A stretch of DNA of 64,000 bases from Imbricaverruca yamaguchii (GCA_034440575.1 JAOTOL010001202.1:210001-274000), one strand, 5' to 3'; positions 11,557-22,074 are shown, counted from the stretch's first letter. Numbers and translations: made by a program. Notes: generated by a model from the sequence alone, not told the origin.

Positions 11557-12558
11557 TTAACACTCGCACGTCCGGCGGTCCGCGCCAACTTCGCATGTCC
11601 GGGGGGCAGATGTCTGCCCCCCTACGATCTCTGGAACTCTGCTAGCTAGCGACAAACGGAAAACGGCGTTGGATAGCTGGTGACGGGCTCTATCGAAAGT
11701 GTTTTGGTAATTTTTGTCGCTCAGGTCAACATTCAGGCCACTGGGCCATCATAGGTCAAATTCGACCAGATCAGGTGGGACTCAGATATTGACACATATC
11801 TCAGGACCTGTAAAAGATAGAAACAAATGGCGAACGCTATTCGACAGCCCTTGAAATGCGCCACCGACAATGGACGGTGTAATTTAAGGTCAGGTCAACC
11901 GAAACTCAGGTCAAGGTCATGAAGTCATGACCTCAGCTCAAGGCCTATGGAGGTCATGTAAGGTATCAATCGACACGTCAAGCACAATGACGATGATGCC
12001 AGCCTTCTAGCTCAATGCAGTGCGATGTAATGCGCATAAATGTGCAGTGATCTTAGGTGACCTCAGAGACCTTAGTAAGGTTACTGAGCAAAAATGTCAG
12101 CGGTAACATTGAGCATAGCTTCCATCTACATGCCACAACCATTGTGAGATCATTCCGAGCGCAAATATGTAACTAGGAAACATTTGTATATGTTACCATA
12201 GCCCTATAATGGGGAAGCCATGGCAGCGACCTGACCTAAGGTCAATGCTACGAAAAATCCCCGATATACATATTATGGTCCCTGATGAGATCATGACATG
12301 CTATAGGTTTTAAATCAATCGCCCAATTATTGTGGAAGTTATGCAACCTAGAACTCCGAGTGTAGTTGGGTCACTTCGCCTGACCTGGTGACCTGACCTG
12401 AGATGACCTCAGGATTAAAAATGCATGAGGATATGCGGAAAAGACCACTGAACAGCTATGCGAGGTTTGGCCTTCCTAACCCTATTAGTTTGGCGGAAAA
12501 TGAGGAAAAACCGGAGGGGGAGGCAGATATCTGCTCCCCCCGGACGTGCGCGGGTTAA
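11557..12558. mobile_element. TTAA-flanked MITE with inverted ends and AGGTCA array
   Basis: The element runs from TTAA (11557-11560) to TTAA (12555-12558). The left end TTAACACTCGCACGTCCGG and the inverted right end TTAACCCGCGCACGTCCGG match at 16 of 19 positions. Just inside each end sits a near-perfect short palindrome: at 11601-11622 a G6-CAGA / TCTG-C6 hairpin and at 12516-12540 its counterpart around GATATC. The interior has no gene but contains at least a dozen AGGTCA/TGACCT hexamers, several in tandem. TTAA targets are used by piggyBac- and Kolobok-type transposases, so it is probably a non-autonomous passenger of such a family. No transposase is present in the window to test that. 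Confidence 0.75.
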
Positions 12559-12849
12559 TGAAACAAGTCGATTAGCATATAATTCATATCCCCAGCACAA
12601 TGACTTATCCGAAAACTTCGCATTTATGAGAGGGGATTGTGATGGGGTGGGGGTGGGGGTGTCATTTTACTTCCCACCATTTTACGCTCGCCATAGCTTC
12701 GAAACTACTTTTGTGCCGCCATGCAAATTGGAATACATCTTGTGCATATGAAGTAGCTGTACTACCGTGCATACATTTTGTATATAATATGACGTAAAGC
12801 AATGAGAATAACGCCATATTTTCCCCAAAGACGATACTTGCGCTTATTT

Positions 12850-13101
12850 GGCACCAATCGTCCAAGTTTAGGATAATCGCTAATGTTGCTCCATATTTTC
12901 GAAGGTGCTTCGCGCAGGCAAACTATGGTGCATTTAAATGCTTAGGTGCTGTATGTTAGGCGGCGGTCCATCCACACATCTAGGAACTTGGCAGCTGGCT
13001 TGAATGGAGTACGGTGTCCGTTCATCATACTCACCGGATCGGTGAAAGAAAGAAAGGTTTCGGCAAAAGTGGACAGCGATGGTCTTCGAAGACATGGACA
13101 T
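12850..13101 (-). pseudogene. LINE reverse transcriptase, downstream half (split by transposon)
   Basis: Reading the minus strand away from the transposon, KTIAVHFCR is followed after a frameshift by NGHRTPFKPAAKFLDVWMDR and then RRLTYST. This is the usual order after the palm of jockey-like reverse transcriptases, where the corresponding region reads VHFC..NG..I....KFLG...D..LTW. The upstream half of the same gene lies beyond the insertion at 16834-17170. The two halves meet at the duplicated octamer ATGGACAT. Frameshifts show the LINE is dead. Confidence 0.65.
13094..13101. repeat. 8-bp target-site duplication, left copy
   Basis: ATGGACAT immediately precedes the transposon end TAGGGTGTGTC. 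The identical octamer follows the other end at 16834-16841. Removing the transposon and one copy joins two pieces of the same LINE reverse transcriptase, which independently supports the boundary. Confidence 0.9.
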
Positions 13102-13401
13102 TAGGGTGTGTCACGAAGGACCTTTTTTTAATTGCACTTTGCTTAGTGAAATTATCGTGCAGATCACCTTAAAAAAACCTGTGGTCGAAACCAAATCTAA
13201 ATCAAACAATAAACAAAATATGCGACAGGCCGATAAAGAAACAAATTTGCCGGGCGCCCGGCGTTGAAGTCTCCAGTGATGGCGCTCCGTTGCGATTGGC
13301 ATCTAACACCACGCGTCCGGCCACCGTCGGAGCGCCGCCGCAGCGCTGTGACGAAAAAGGCGGCAGTCGGTTCTGTGGATGACTGATGAATGGATTCTGG
13401 T
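13102..13401 (+). repeat. Left long terminal inverted repeat of the 3.7-kb transposon
   Basis: This is matched in reverse complement by 16540-16833. Apart from the 11-bp exact terminus, the first 40 bases are diverged. The rest is nearly identical, for example GCTTAGTGAAATTATCGTGC, CTCCAGTGATGGCGCTCC and GAATGGATTCTGGT. The repeat contains a GC-rich palindromic region around 13255-13365. Confidence 0.9.
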
Positions 13402-13811
13402 GATGAAGCTCATTAATAAAACTCAATGAAAGTGTTTAGGGGGGTGAAAGGCTTTTGATAAGCACCAGTCGCTTAATAAGTTGCCTGGATATCTGACGCA
13501 TGAAAGAAAGGTTCACTTTACGTCGTTTGTTCGTTCCATTTTCAATCAGTAGATCTATCGGCGTATAATGCTAATATTTTCACTTTTGAAAGCTTGAACA
13601 TCTTCAAAATCCCTCGTCTGTTTACATCGAAGACCAATTAAATCATTCTGAGACACGTGATATCTTATTGTTATGACAAATAGACCAGGCGAAATCGGCA
13701 TCATGCTCCGTTCCACTACAACAGAAGGAGACGGGCATACAGCGACGTCACCTTTTGTACGAGCGGCCACATTTTTTGTATGAACTATCATTTTATAACT
13801 GTACTACTTGT

Positions 13812-15946
13812 CTACATGCTCGTCAGAAAACCCGACATGAAATCCTTTTTGCTGCTGAGCACTGGCATTGCTGACCTGTGTTTCAACTTCGCCACAATGT
13901 AACCGTGGCGGGCCTCTTCACCAATTACCTTCAAAGACGCCTCGGTCACCACTTTCACCATCCGTTCCACCGTCTGACTGTGCACGGGGTATGGCGGTAC
14001 TTCGAAAGGACTCGCGATGATGTCTAGTAAGTCATCATCGGACAGTTGTTGCGTCAAGGGCGGCTCGGTTATCGCCTCATTACACCAATCAATCAGCTCC
14101 ATGATGCTGTTTGCCCCCATATTCACTTTTGGAAGCTTGAACTTCCGCACTTCGTCAGTATCACTATCGACTTGAGTTCTGCGACACTGCTGGATTTGAG
14201 TGACCGCCCTTTCCCGTGTGGCTTGATCTTGGCCCGCTGCCATTGCTAGTAGTACTACCTCAGGGTGACACAAGTAGCTGTTGCGCTGTATGACCGGCTG
14301 TACCATGGCCGCTATCTCAGGTCGCAAACTTTTGAGAAGTTGCACGCTGTGTAGCGCATTGCCAGGACCGTCAGAACATTTCCAGTTCTTCTTGATGCAG
14401 AACCACATGGGAGTATAGTGGCACACGATGAACTCCGCTAGCATTCTCAGACTGTCTGATGGCTGTTCGGTTGATATGTAGAGCCGGAGAATTCGCGCCG
14501 CCAGTCAGCCACCTGGAGTGGTTTAGTGGACCGATCTTCATTTTCGCAGTTCTATCTGAGATACAGCCCGTCTGGACACTGCGCGCCAGACTGTACAGAA
14601 TAGCCTGATCTGAACTTAGATCACTGAGAATCTCCTGCGTCATTTCTGAAACATTTCCGCCATCGATTGGCTCAAAATCGACCACTGGCAAGGTTTCTAC
14701 TGCCCCTGCAGCAGCCCGGCCAATCAGCCCACTAAACGACTTAGGTCCTGTTGTGACTCCATCTAACTGGCTAAATACTGCACGAAGATTAAGTTCATTT
14801 GCATGAAGTTGGCACACAAACCAGTGGACGGGGCTCAAAACAAACGGATAACACCACCTTTTTGGCCAGTAGTAACTCTCATGCCGTCACAGCCAAGCAC
14901 AGAAACATCCGCACCAAACTCATATGCCACGGCGTTCAGGTCCTGAAAAATGTCCTCCGCTTTCCCAGTCTGTGGGGGAAAATGTCCTAAATATGCACTG
15001 TCTGGCTCGGATACAACCACAATGTGCTCTTCCGTCTTCTTTGAACTGGCTGTCATAAGCGTGTCGTCTTTTCTACCGTCGAAGTAGAGACCAGATACAC
15101 GACCCGCATGATCCTCATGGCTCTGGGCTACTACCTATCTTCTAATCCGATCCCTTGCTCGCCATACTTTTTTGCTATCCACTATGCAGTCCATATCGTC
15201 AGAAGTGATCCGACCAATGTCCACTTGGAAACCGTTTATGATCGCAGCACACGCACGATTAGACACTCCGTACCGATCTGCTGCTAGAGCCGTATTTAGC
15301 AGTTCGTCTGTGTTACTGTTCACCATATACTCTGACTCATTGACTACAGATGTGAGCGATGATGAATCTGTGGCGGAATCTTGGTCTGAATTAGAATCTA
15401 GCTGGGCCATTCCAGAAGGTCCCGGTTGTGGTGATGTGACTCTCTCGGCGGTCAGACGCCTCCTTTCGTCCATAGCGCGTCGACGAGTGGTTTTACGGAT
15501 ATCTGCGGTGCCAATTTGCATTTGGCGAGGTCCTCTCTGGTCTTGGACAAAGGGAAACTCCATTCGTGGCACTCTGTCGGCCATCGCACATTTCCAGCTA
15601 TCGATATCAGCACATTTGTAGCGGGCTATATCAAACAATTTTCCAAACCACTCATCACCGGACGGACGTACACCTGGTGATGCCGACTTCTTTCCAGCAG
15701 TTTTCATGTATCGCAAGTAGCGATCGCGGCATTCTCGAACCATATGTTCGACTCGGGCCCTCCCAACAATTGGTATTCCTTCGCAGCACCACATTTTCAT
15801 CACACTTTCCGCGACAAACTTTATATGGGGTGCTAGCCTCTCTTTCAACCTTTTGTTCGCAACGCATGAGTCTCTATTCACTTTACTCAAGTAATTCAGA
15901 ACGTTCAGTAATTCAGAAAATTCTCGTGGGCAGTCGGTTTGTTTTT
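13812..15946 (-). pseudogene. Transposase-like protein, DDE type inferred, disrupted
   Basis: Translation begins before 15890 (open back to a stop near 15945) with a helical N-terminal region. A Ser/Thr- and acidic-rich linker follows. One frame then continues through a single in-frame TAG at 15135-15137 to 14835. A frameshift near 14835 and another near 14450 bring in the rest, ending at 13812. Conserved-looking blocks in order are LYFDGRKD (15089-15066), LGCDG near 14888, WFVCQLHANEL, SGLIGR, HSRWLT, PMWFCIKKN, VIQRNSYLCHPE, RKFKLPKVN, TEPPL and VHSQTVER near 13965. I recall unnamed proteins with these same blocks in many arthropod genomes. The aspartates of FDG and GCDG are 64 residues apart. 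The glutamate of TVER lies about 300 residues further, across a long helical insert. That is the spacing of the hAT and P-element catalytic triads, so I infer an RNase-H-fold transposase. This copy is inactive. Confidence 0.7.
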
Positions 15947-16539
15947 AGTTCAGAAGGAACCAAAAGCCTTTTGGTGGAAGCTCGGGTCTTCATGTTCGAA
16001 CTCTTACCCCGATCACACCGACGCAGGTAATATCACACTTCACAGGCAGTGGGCACAACTTGCAGACACCAAACCACTCTTTTTCGGGCCGTCCCGCCAA
16101 CTGCCTTGTCTCGGCGGCCCTCCCCTCCCCTGTCTCCCCCTCCCCTTCCCTGCCCTGTCTCGCTATTTGTGTTCTCTACCCTCACCGTGCGCCGGCCGTC
16201 TCCCGCCCCATCCCAGCCTCTCCCCCCGCGCCATGCGACGATCGCCGCCGGCTCGTGTCGCCCTCGTCAATAGGTTGTCCCCACTGCTGATAATCCCAGT
16301 TTCCCTTGAAACTTGAGTAACGAAAAGGAACAGGAGACTTGGATTGACTAATAAAACAGGGATGTATGGCATGCGAAGCTATTTTGTGTCGTTAGTGCGT
16401 ACGCAATTTATTCGAATGATGATTCATAGCACTGTGAAAGGTGGAGCACATACAAAGGAAAGTGGATTGATCAGTCCTTCAGTGAAGTTTAATCTTTAGA
16501 ATCAGATATATCCCGGCTCCCCTGATCTGTTTTTGAATT

Positions 16540-16833
16540 ACCAGAATCCATTCGTAAGTCATCCATAGCATCGACTGCCGCCTTTTTGGTCACAGCGCCG
16601 CGGCGGCGCTCCGACGGCGGCCGACGCGTGGTGTTAGATGCGAATCGCAACGGAGCGCCATCACTGGAGACTTCAACGCCGGGCGACTGGCAAATTTGTT
16701 TCTTTAACGGCCTGTCGCATATTTTGTTTATTGTTTGATTTCGATTTGGTTTCGACCACAGGGTTTTTTTTAAAGGTGATCTGCACGATAATTTCACTAA
16801 GCATAAGAAAAACCGTTCAGGGGACACACCCTA
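16540..16833 (-). repeat. Right long terminal inverted repeat of the 3.7-kb transposon
   Basis: This is the inverted partner of 13102-13401. It is slightly shorter because of small indels in homopolymer runs. It ends in GACACACCCTA at 16833, followed directly by the duplicated octamer ATGGACAT. Confidence 0.9.
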
Positions 16834-17170
16834 ATGGACATAGAGAGAGACATGGACATGTTTTGTCACACCAATCCTGCACCTTCCCGACAGCCAGCTG
16901 AAGTATCTACCTTGTGCACAGTGCGCAAAAGAACGCCACGCGAAGGAATCATCCACGAATAGTGCTTTTCCTGCGGAAGTTCCCAATGAAGCACCCACAT
17001 CGTTGATGACAATAGCGAACAATGCGACACTGAGCATATATCCCTGCGGGACTCCGTTCACTTATTGGGACGTGCCAGAGGACGTATGGTGACAAGTGAT
17101 GTGATGCGACTCAACGGTGATGATAGCAGTCTATCAGATTTCAAAATACAGATGGGAAACAAGAACTTTC
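16834..17170 (-). pseudogene. LINE reverse transcriptase, upstream half (split by transposon)
   Basis: On the minus strand NGVPQGYMLSVALFAIVIND is followed by KALFVDDSF, which is the GxPQGxxLS and F/YxDD pair of the reverse transcriptase palm. One of the metal-binding aspartates of the DD pair is readable in place. The frame then runs into the transposon boundary at 16842, with its continuation at 12850-13101. Sequence farther upstream (17170-17440) is too decayed to read as LINE. The remaining pieces identify a jockey-like LINE. Confidence 0.75.
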
Positions 17171-17706
17171 GGGCGGCCGCCTGCGTTGTTGTATGTATTA
17201 CTGGAGGAGGATGAAATACCGTTTTAAGTCCTTTTTCCATACTAAAATACATAGTTGACCCCTCAAAGTAAGACCGCACTAAAATATACAGTACAATTTT
17301 AGTGTGGTATAGTCGGCACCCAGCTCTTAAAGCTGTGGTCAGTATGATGATGGCTATGGTCAGCACGACTGGCGTTGGCAAAACGGCTGTTCGTCGGCAT
17401 TTCAAGGGGCAGCCGAGTCAGAATGACCAGCGATTCTCAGTAGGCCATCATGCACGCGCTGCAGACGTGCTCTAAACTAAGGCTCCGATACGCAATATGA
17501 AGATCACCGCCGCACGGAATCCAGTACGCAGCAGGCACGTCGGAAAACCCCACCAGCCAGTCGGCCACCTCCAAACTGCTACGCATCTGACGTTTCAAAC
17601 CGAGACCCGGTTTCCACACGACCTCAAACGACCTGAGCACCACCCTGTAGCCATGGTTGGCCGCGCACAAAGATGAGTCCCTCATTGGACAATGCATGCA
17701 TGTGGA

Positions 17707-17794
17707 TTTTCAAAGAACGTTGGATTGGATTGGAGTTTAGGGGCGCGTCGACATCTATGGTCATTTTGCGCCCATAACTTTTCAAAGAACGTTG
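17707..17794 (-). mobile_element. 56-bp SINE tail with 16-bp target duplication
   Basis: TTTTCAAAGAACGTTG occurs exactly at 17707-17722 and 17779-17794. Between the copies are 56 bases, read on the plus strand as GATTGGATTGGAGTTTAGG followed by GGCGCGTCGACATC and TTTTGCGCCCATAAC. This is only the 3' tail of the SINE group, ending on the minus strand in CCAATCCAATC. A perfect 16-bp duplication around so short an insert means reverse transcription stopped very early. It is a clean, severely 5'-truncated retroposition event. Confidence 0.85.
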
Positions 17795-17929
17795 AGTTCT
17801 TCTACAAAGCATTCCACTGCTGTGGGAGAATCCGCATCTCGCACACTGTACATTTATATCGCGCATCATCACAAAGCATGCATCCCAGGATCACGGGATT
17901 CATACGTTTCCATCCCAGCCGCCACCGGT

Positions 17930-18120
17930 AATTCCATCGACGAGAGCCAGCCAGCATTTGCCGGCCCTGTGCTAGCAGGACAGGGCTGTAGTCGCACCAC
18001 GCGCTTGCATTTAGCACTCGGCCGAGTGTCAGTAGGGAACTGACCCGATACAACCAGGGACGAGCTACCGGGGCATCCGTGTCGGCACATTGGCGGCATA
18101 TTATAACTATCGGCCAACAT
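17930..18120 (+). mobile_element. SINE-like repeat, family 4, diverged copy
   Basis: The segment CGCTTGCATTTAGCACTC, then GTCAGTAGGGAACTGACCCG, then GACGAGCTACCGGGGCATCC matches 57911-58020 in the same order. The copy at 57828 has a clear tRNA-like head. Here the head region (17930-17990) is diverged. No target duplication was identified. Confidence 0.55.
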
Positions 18121-18324
18121 TCTACTACCGAACCGCAATTTACGAATCGAGCGGCGTGGCCAAGGTCCACACAATAAGCTCTGCTTAGCAATTGGATCCC
18201 GGTCCACACAGTCACCCTAGCAGGAATTCGGAACATTGTTAAATGACGCAGCTTTCTATCAAATTTGTTCACCAATCTCCGCGGACGATAAGTAGGGTTC
18301 TGCGGTCCATACAGTTAATCTGCA

Positions 18325-18497
18325 GCAAATATGCTGGTGCCAGTGACCTCGTCACGATTCTGCAGAAGGCCTGCTGGTGTCAGTGACCTCGCAACGACCC
18401 TGTAGCAGGCCTGCTGGTATCAGTGGCCTCGTCACGACCCTGCAGAAGGCCTGTTGGTGCCATTGACCTCGTCACCGAGGTCACTCGGGCGGGCAGC
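18325..18497. repeat. 41-bp minisatellite, short array
   Basis: About four copies of a 41-base unit are present, built on CAGTGACCTCGTCACGA, then a CCCTGCAGAAGG-like block and CCTGCTGGTG. The unit contains the imperfect palindrome GTGACCTCGTCAC. The same period and core occur in the larger array at 22075-22600. Confidence 0.8.
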
Positions 18498-18673
18498 TCA
18501 GATCAAGTCTGGTCGTTCGAACGATTGCAACGACACGACTGTATAATGTACTACTAATGAGACCGGCCATGGAGCACACTGGGGTGGATGCTTTCTTTAG
18601 AACTCGGGGTACAGCATCGGCTAGGGTACATCGGGATTTTTCTCGTCTTGTAGCATCTTCTCTTTATAGGCTC

Positions 18674-18855
18674 GTTGTTTGTTTATTGGTTGGTTCACGA
18701 CACACTTTATGCACATTCACGGCTAATGGCGCCGCTCACTCTGTTTCGCCGGTGGGCCGCGGGATTGGGAAATGTCCTGAGTGGCGCAAGAGTCGAACCC
18801 GGGACCTTTGGTACCCATAGCCCGACACCTTAACCAGTCGGCCATCCCCGCCCCC
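18674..18855 (-). mobile_element. tRNA-derived SINE, family 1, with exact target duplication
   Basis: On the minus strand it begins GGGGCGGGGATGGCCGACTG (A-box region) and has GGGTTCGACTCTTGCG as B box. The shared body includes GCGGCCCACCGGCGAAACAG and the tail CGTGAACCAACCAATAAACA. TCTCTTTATAGGCTC is present exactly at 18659-18673 and 18856-18870, a 15-bp target duplication. The intact duplication indicates a relatively young insertion made by LINE machinery. Confidence 0.92.
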
Positions 18856-19194
18856 TCTCTTTATAGGCTCAACACAGATGGTTCCTATGGCTCTTATTAA
18901 GCCTCAATATTTCATGCCATGACATCTGAGTCCAACGATTCAGAATGCCAGAACGCTACCTCAATGGTAAATCATTGATAAGCTATAGAAGATACGAAGC
19001 CAATGCTCAGGAGGAAGCAATAACATTCGTGTGGTATAAAGGGAACGAAATGTCCATGGCTACACCATTTCCAGGCGAACCAATGTCAAATCTGCTTGCA
19101 CCCCTTTGTGACAAACACAAACTTTAATCTGACGTAGGGACGGAGGGAAGGGGGGACAGGCGGTCAGCCAAATGCGAGTGGTGTTCAGGTATTA

Positions 19195-19315
19195 TTGGCA
19201 TTATTATTCATTATATATATATAGTATATATTATAAATGGGTGTAACAACAGGAATATGTATCTACATACATACATATATATATATGCATATTATATCAC
19301 ATTATATATAACTGC
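19195..19315. repeat. AT-rich microsatellite tract
   Basis: Interrupted TATATA and ATACATACAT runs occupy this interval. From here to about 20200 there is no gene, no SINE and no recognisable transposon. Confidence 0.8.
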
Positions 19316-20202
19316 ACTATTGGCCATTCTTCCAGTTCTTTGCATTCCTTCAGTCAACCTTCAGAACAAAACGAAATTCAGGTGTAGTTCGATACAATTC
19401 ATATCAAATGCACGCATACCACAAGCCTGAACATGTTTTCGAGACGCACCGTCGGACGCCCTTTGACCGTTATCACACCAAGACTTAACCTGCTGATTGC
19501 ATCTCGATTGGGATTCATTCGCGAACACATCAAGGCGAATAGAAGTCTGCAATTGGCCATTTACCACGTGGGTTTGCCTTCAGTGTCATAGAAGTTCCCC
19601 ATCCTTCGCTAAGGGGCGTCGGCAGTTCAGTGGTTAAGATGAATGTCGGGCACGCCAGTGCACACTGTGATAACACGAGGGAAAAACTGGCCATAAACCA
19701 TAGCGGACAAAGTATGCTACTTACCGGGGCGATTTTGGTCTTAGTCGAGAGCTTAAAATTTGGATCATATGGGGAAGATTTATTGTCTTAAATATTGCTT
19801 AACCCAGGAATGTCAGAGGTTATACCTGCTAGAGGGAAGGGAGCATTCCGCCCCACTCATTTTGTTTCCGCGAAATATCTCGGGAATCAATTGAGATATT
19901 TGGGGGGGTTAGGGCGCTCCGACCAGTTTTGATCATTCGCCAAATTGAGATAAGTAGCTCAAATTGTGCACACACCTACATGATTATCTAGTGTAAATTG
20001 TATTAAAATATCGACGTCCGGTCATCCACGATGACATCATGATGATGTCATAAGTGAAGTCCGTTGGCGCTCTATATTGGGCAATTATTCGTGAGCGTTT
20101 GTTATGCGAGTATTCTGCAGTGCAAATGTGGCCTTATAATTCCTATGCAGAATAGATCCAAGATCCTGTCCTAAGTGGCTGAAATTACACCAAAATACAT
20201 CA

Positions 20203-20700
20203 CTAAGATATGCACTCAGGTTGGCTCATTTCAGAGCTTCTGAGAACCCCGCGAATCTTGCTGGGACGATTCGGTGATGACCCCACCTGTCGCAACACGA
20301 AAGCTGCGTCCTTCATGCCCTCAGCACGAGCACTTTGCCCAGCAACCTCCACGAGCTGCAGAGAGCTGTGCTGTTGAGTAACTCGAGGATCGCCGACGCT
20401 GAGAACGGGCGCTGAGGTCATCGTAGATTCTAGTTGATCGCCCTCGCGCTCTCTTCACGGTCTCGTCATCAAGGCGGGTCTTGGCTTCATCATCACTTAC
20501 GACGTGGTCGCCACACTTCAGGGACACGGGGAACACTTCGTCTCCCGAAAGATTAGTCGTAAACTGACTTCTGAATTTGTCCTGGGCTCGCATGCACTTA
20601 ACCCACTCTCCTTTTAAGTTCTTGGCAATAAGTCGGTCGCCTTTCTCAAGTCCACAATGGACGACTCACTTCAGAGGCATCCTTGAGGGATTTTCTCCAT
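20203..20700 (-). pseudogene. Unrecognised coding-like fragment with frameshift
   Basis: Two overlapping minus-strand frames fit end to end with a shift near 20420. The first (from about 20650 to 20420) reads KNLKGEWVKCMRAQDKFRSQ and later DDEAKTRLDDETVKRAR. The second (20421-20203) reads MTSAPVLSVGDPRVTQQHSS and continues to SKIRGVLRSSEMSQPECIS. The composition, with charged and regular spacing, looks like protein and unlike random frame, but I do not recognise the family. The repeat-rich setting and the frameshift suggest a mobile-element relic. Confidence 0.3.
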
Positions 20701-21574
20701 GATCAACTGCAGACTATAATTAAACACATAAGCATGATAGTTCCTACGCCCAGACGCTTTTGCACCAGTTAACATGTCCACCAATTCCTCTGTTGACGCG
20801 CACCTCCATGTTCACTGTACGCAAAATCCAACCACAAAGATCCGAACCTTACAGGCAGACAGCTTCACTGCCGAGGAAGACGCTGTGCGTGACCTATCGT
20901 GACTCAGTCGCCTCGTCAGTTAGCGGACTTTTTGACATAGCAACCGCCGGATCAGGTTATCCGGTCACGGGGAAGCCCGAGTCGGCCACCCCGCCAGCCG
21001 ACGCGTCGCGGCGTCCGACTGGGGATTCCCCGTGCCGCCCGGGCTGGCCACCGCACCACATAGCCCCGCACCGCACCGAGCCTGTAGGGATACAATTGAT
21101 CACTATCGGTGTTGGAGCAGCTAGGTGCAGCTGAAACTTGCGGCACATATAGTCAAAGGATCGCTGATTTCATTGGGATTGGTCTCTTGACGTGCGCTGT
21201 TGCGCGTTTCTTTAACCCTTACTTGAACTTCGAGGTACTAAAAAGGTGAACGACTATTTCAATTACTGATTGTTTGACAATAAATAGCATATTGTTCATT
21301 GGTGTATGCCTTTTTGAATTGTTTAACGCAATGACAATGTTCTCAGTTATCATTTCATATATCTCACTTGTCCAGGTTTTCAGAATGCAGCTTACCTTTA
21401 TCAATCGTCAAACTGCGACAACATTTGTGCTCATGTGCGTGGTTTTTTCCACACGTAATGTTGTCCACGTTCATTGGCTTATTTCTATATCAAATCTTGT
21501 GAAAATTCCAGTAAAAACTGTGATTTCGTCTGCTTCAATCATTTGCTGATACAACGGCGCCAGAAATACGGCAT

Positions 21575-21745
21575 GAAAATAGTGGAGAAATGCACCTGTG
21601 GCCAGTTTTTCCCTTGAGATATCACACTGTGCAGTGGTACGGGGTTCGATTCCTCGCAATGTCCACTCTTTCTGTCAGGGTCAGAATCAGGAGGTGCCAC
21701 GTGACCTCAATTGCTAAGTGCGTCGAAAAACCACAATCCAATCAT
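21575..21745 (+). mobile_element. tRNA-derived SINE, family 3, diverged copy
   Basis: GTACGGGGTTCGATTCCTCG is the B box of the tRNA-like head also seen at 9267-9435. The element ends with AAGTGCGTCGAAAAACCACAATCCAATCA, nearly the same 3' end as that copy. The A-box half of the head is eroded. No clear target duplication was found. Confidence 0.65.
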
Positions 21746-22074
21746 TCTTTGGTAACAAAAAATGTCACCCAGCAGATGGAAACATTGAAAAGATAGACTA
21801 ATTGACCTACCGGAGAGGTATTTTCGACTTAATTTGTGGTAGGAGGGGCAAGCAATGTATTAGGTCGTACACTTCAAAACGGAAGCAGATTCAAATGTAA
21901 TGGATCCTGTGCCAAGTCGCAGAGAAGTGGTTACTCTGGGCCAATGCCCTTTCAAAAGTTCACCCAAGGCTCTGAATTCATCACCATCCTCCTGAATCCC
22001 TTCCGTGTTTTCGTACCAGGTCGGACACCACCGACGATTGGTATGGGTGCGCCGCCGGCACAACCAGTCCAGTG

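Larger units (their letters stand above)
13102..16833 (-). mobile_element. 3732-bp DNA transposon with ~295-bp inverted repeats, superfamily unassigned
   Basis: The ends are TAGGGTGTGTC at 13102 and its exact complement ending at 16833, inside the 8-bp duplication ATGGACAT. Long inverted repeats occupy 13102-13401 and 16540-16833. The interior encodes, on the minus strand, a broken transposase-like protein (13812-15946). The terminal TAGGG and the 8-bp duplication fit the hAT consensus, but hAT elements usually have inverted repeats of only tens of bases. P, Mutator and Zisupton-like elements also duplicate about 8 bp. The C/T-rich stretch 16080-16260 lies upstream of the gene and may hold its promoter. 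The element landed in an already present LINE. It now carries one nonsense and two frameshift defects, so this copy is not autonomous. Confidence 0.85.
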
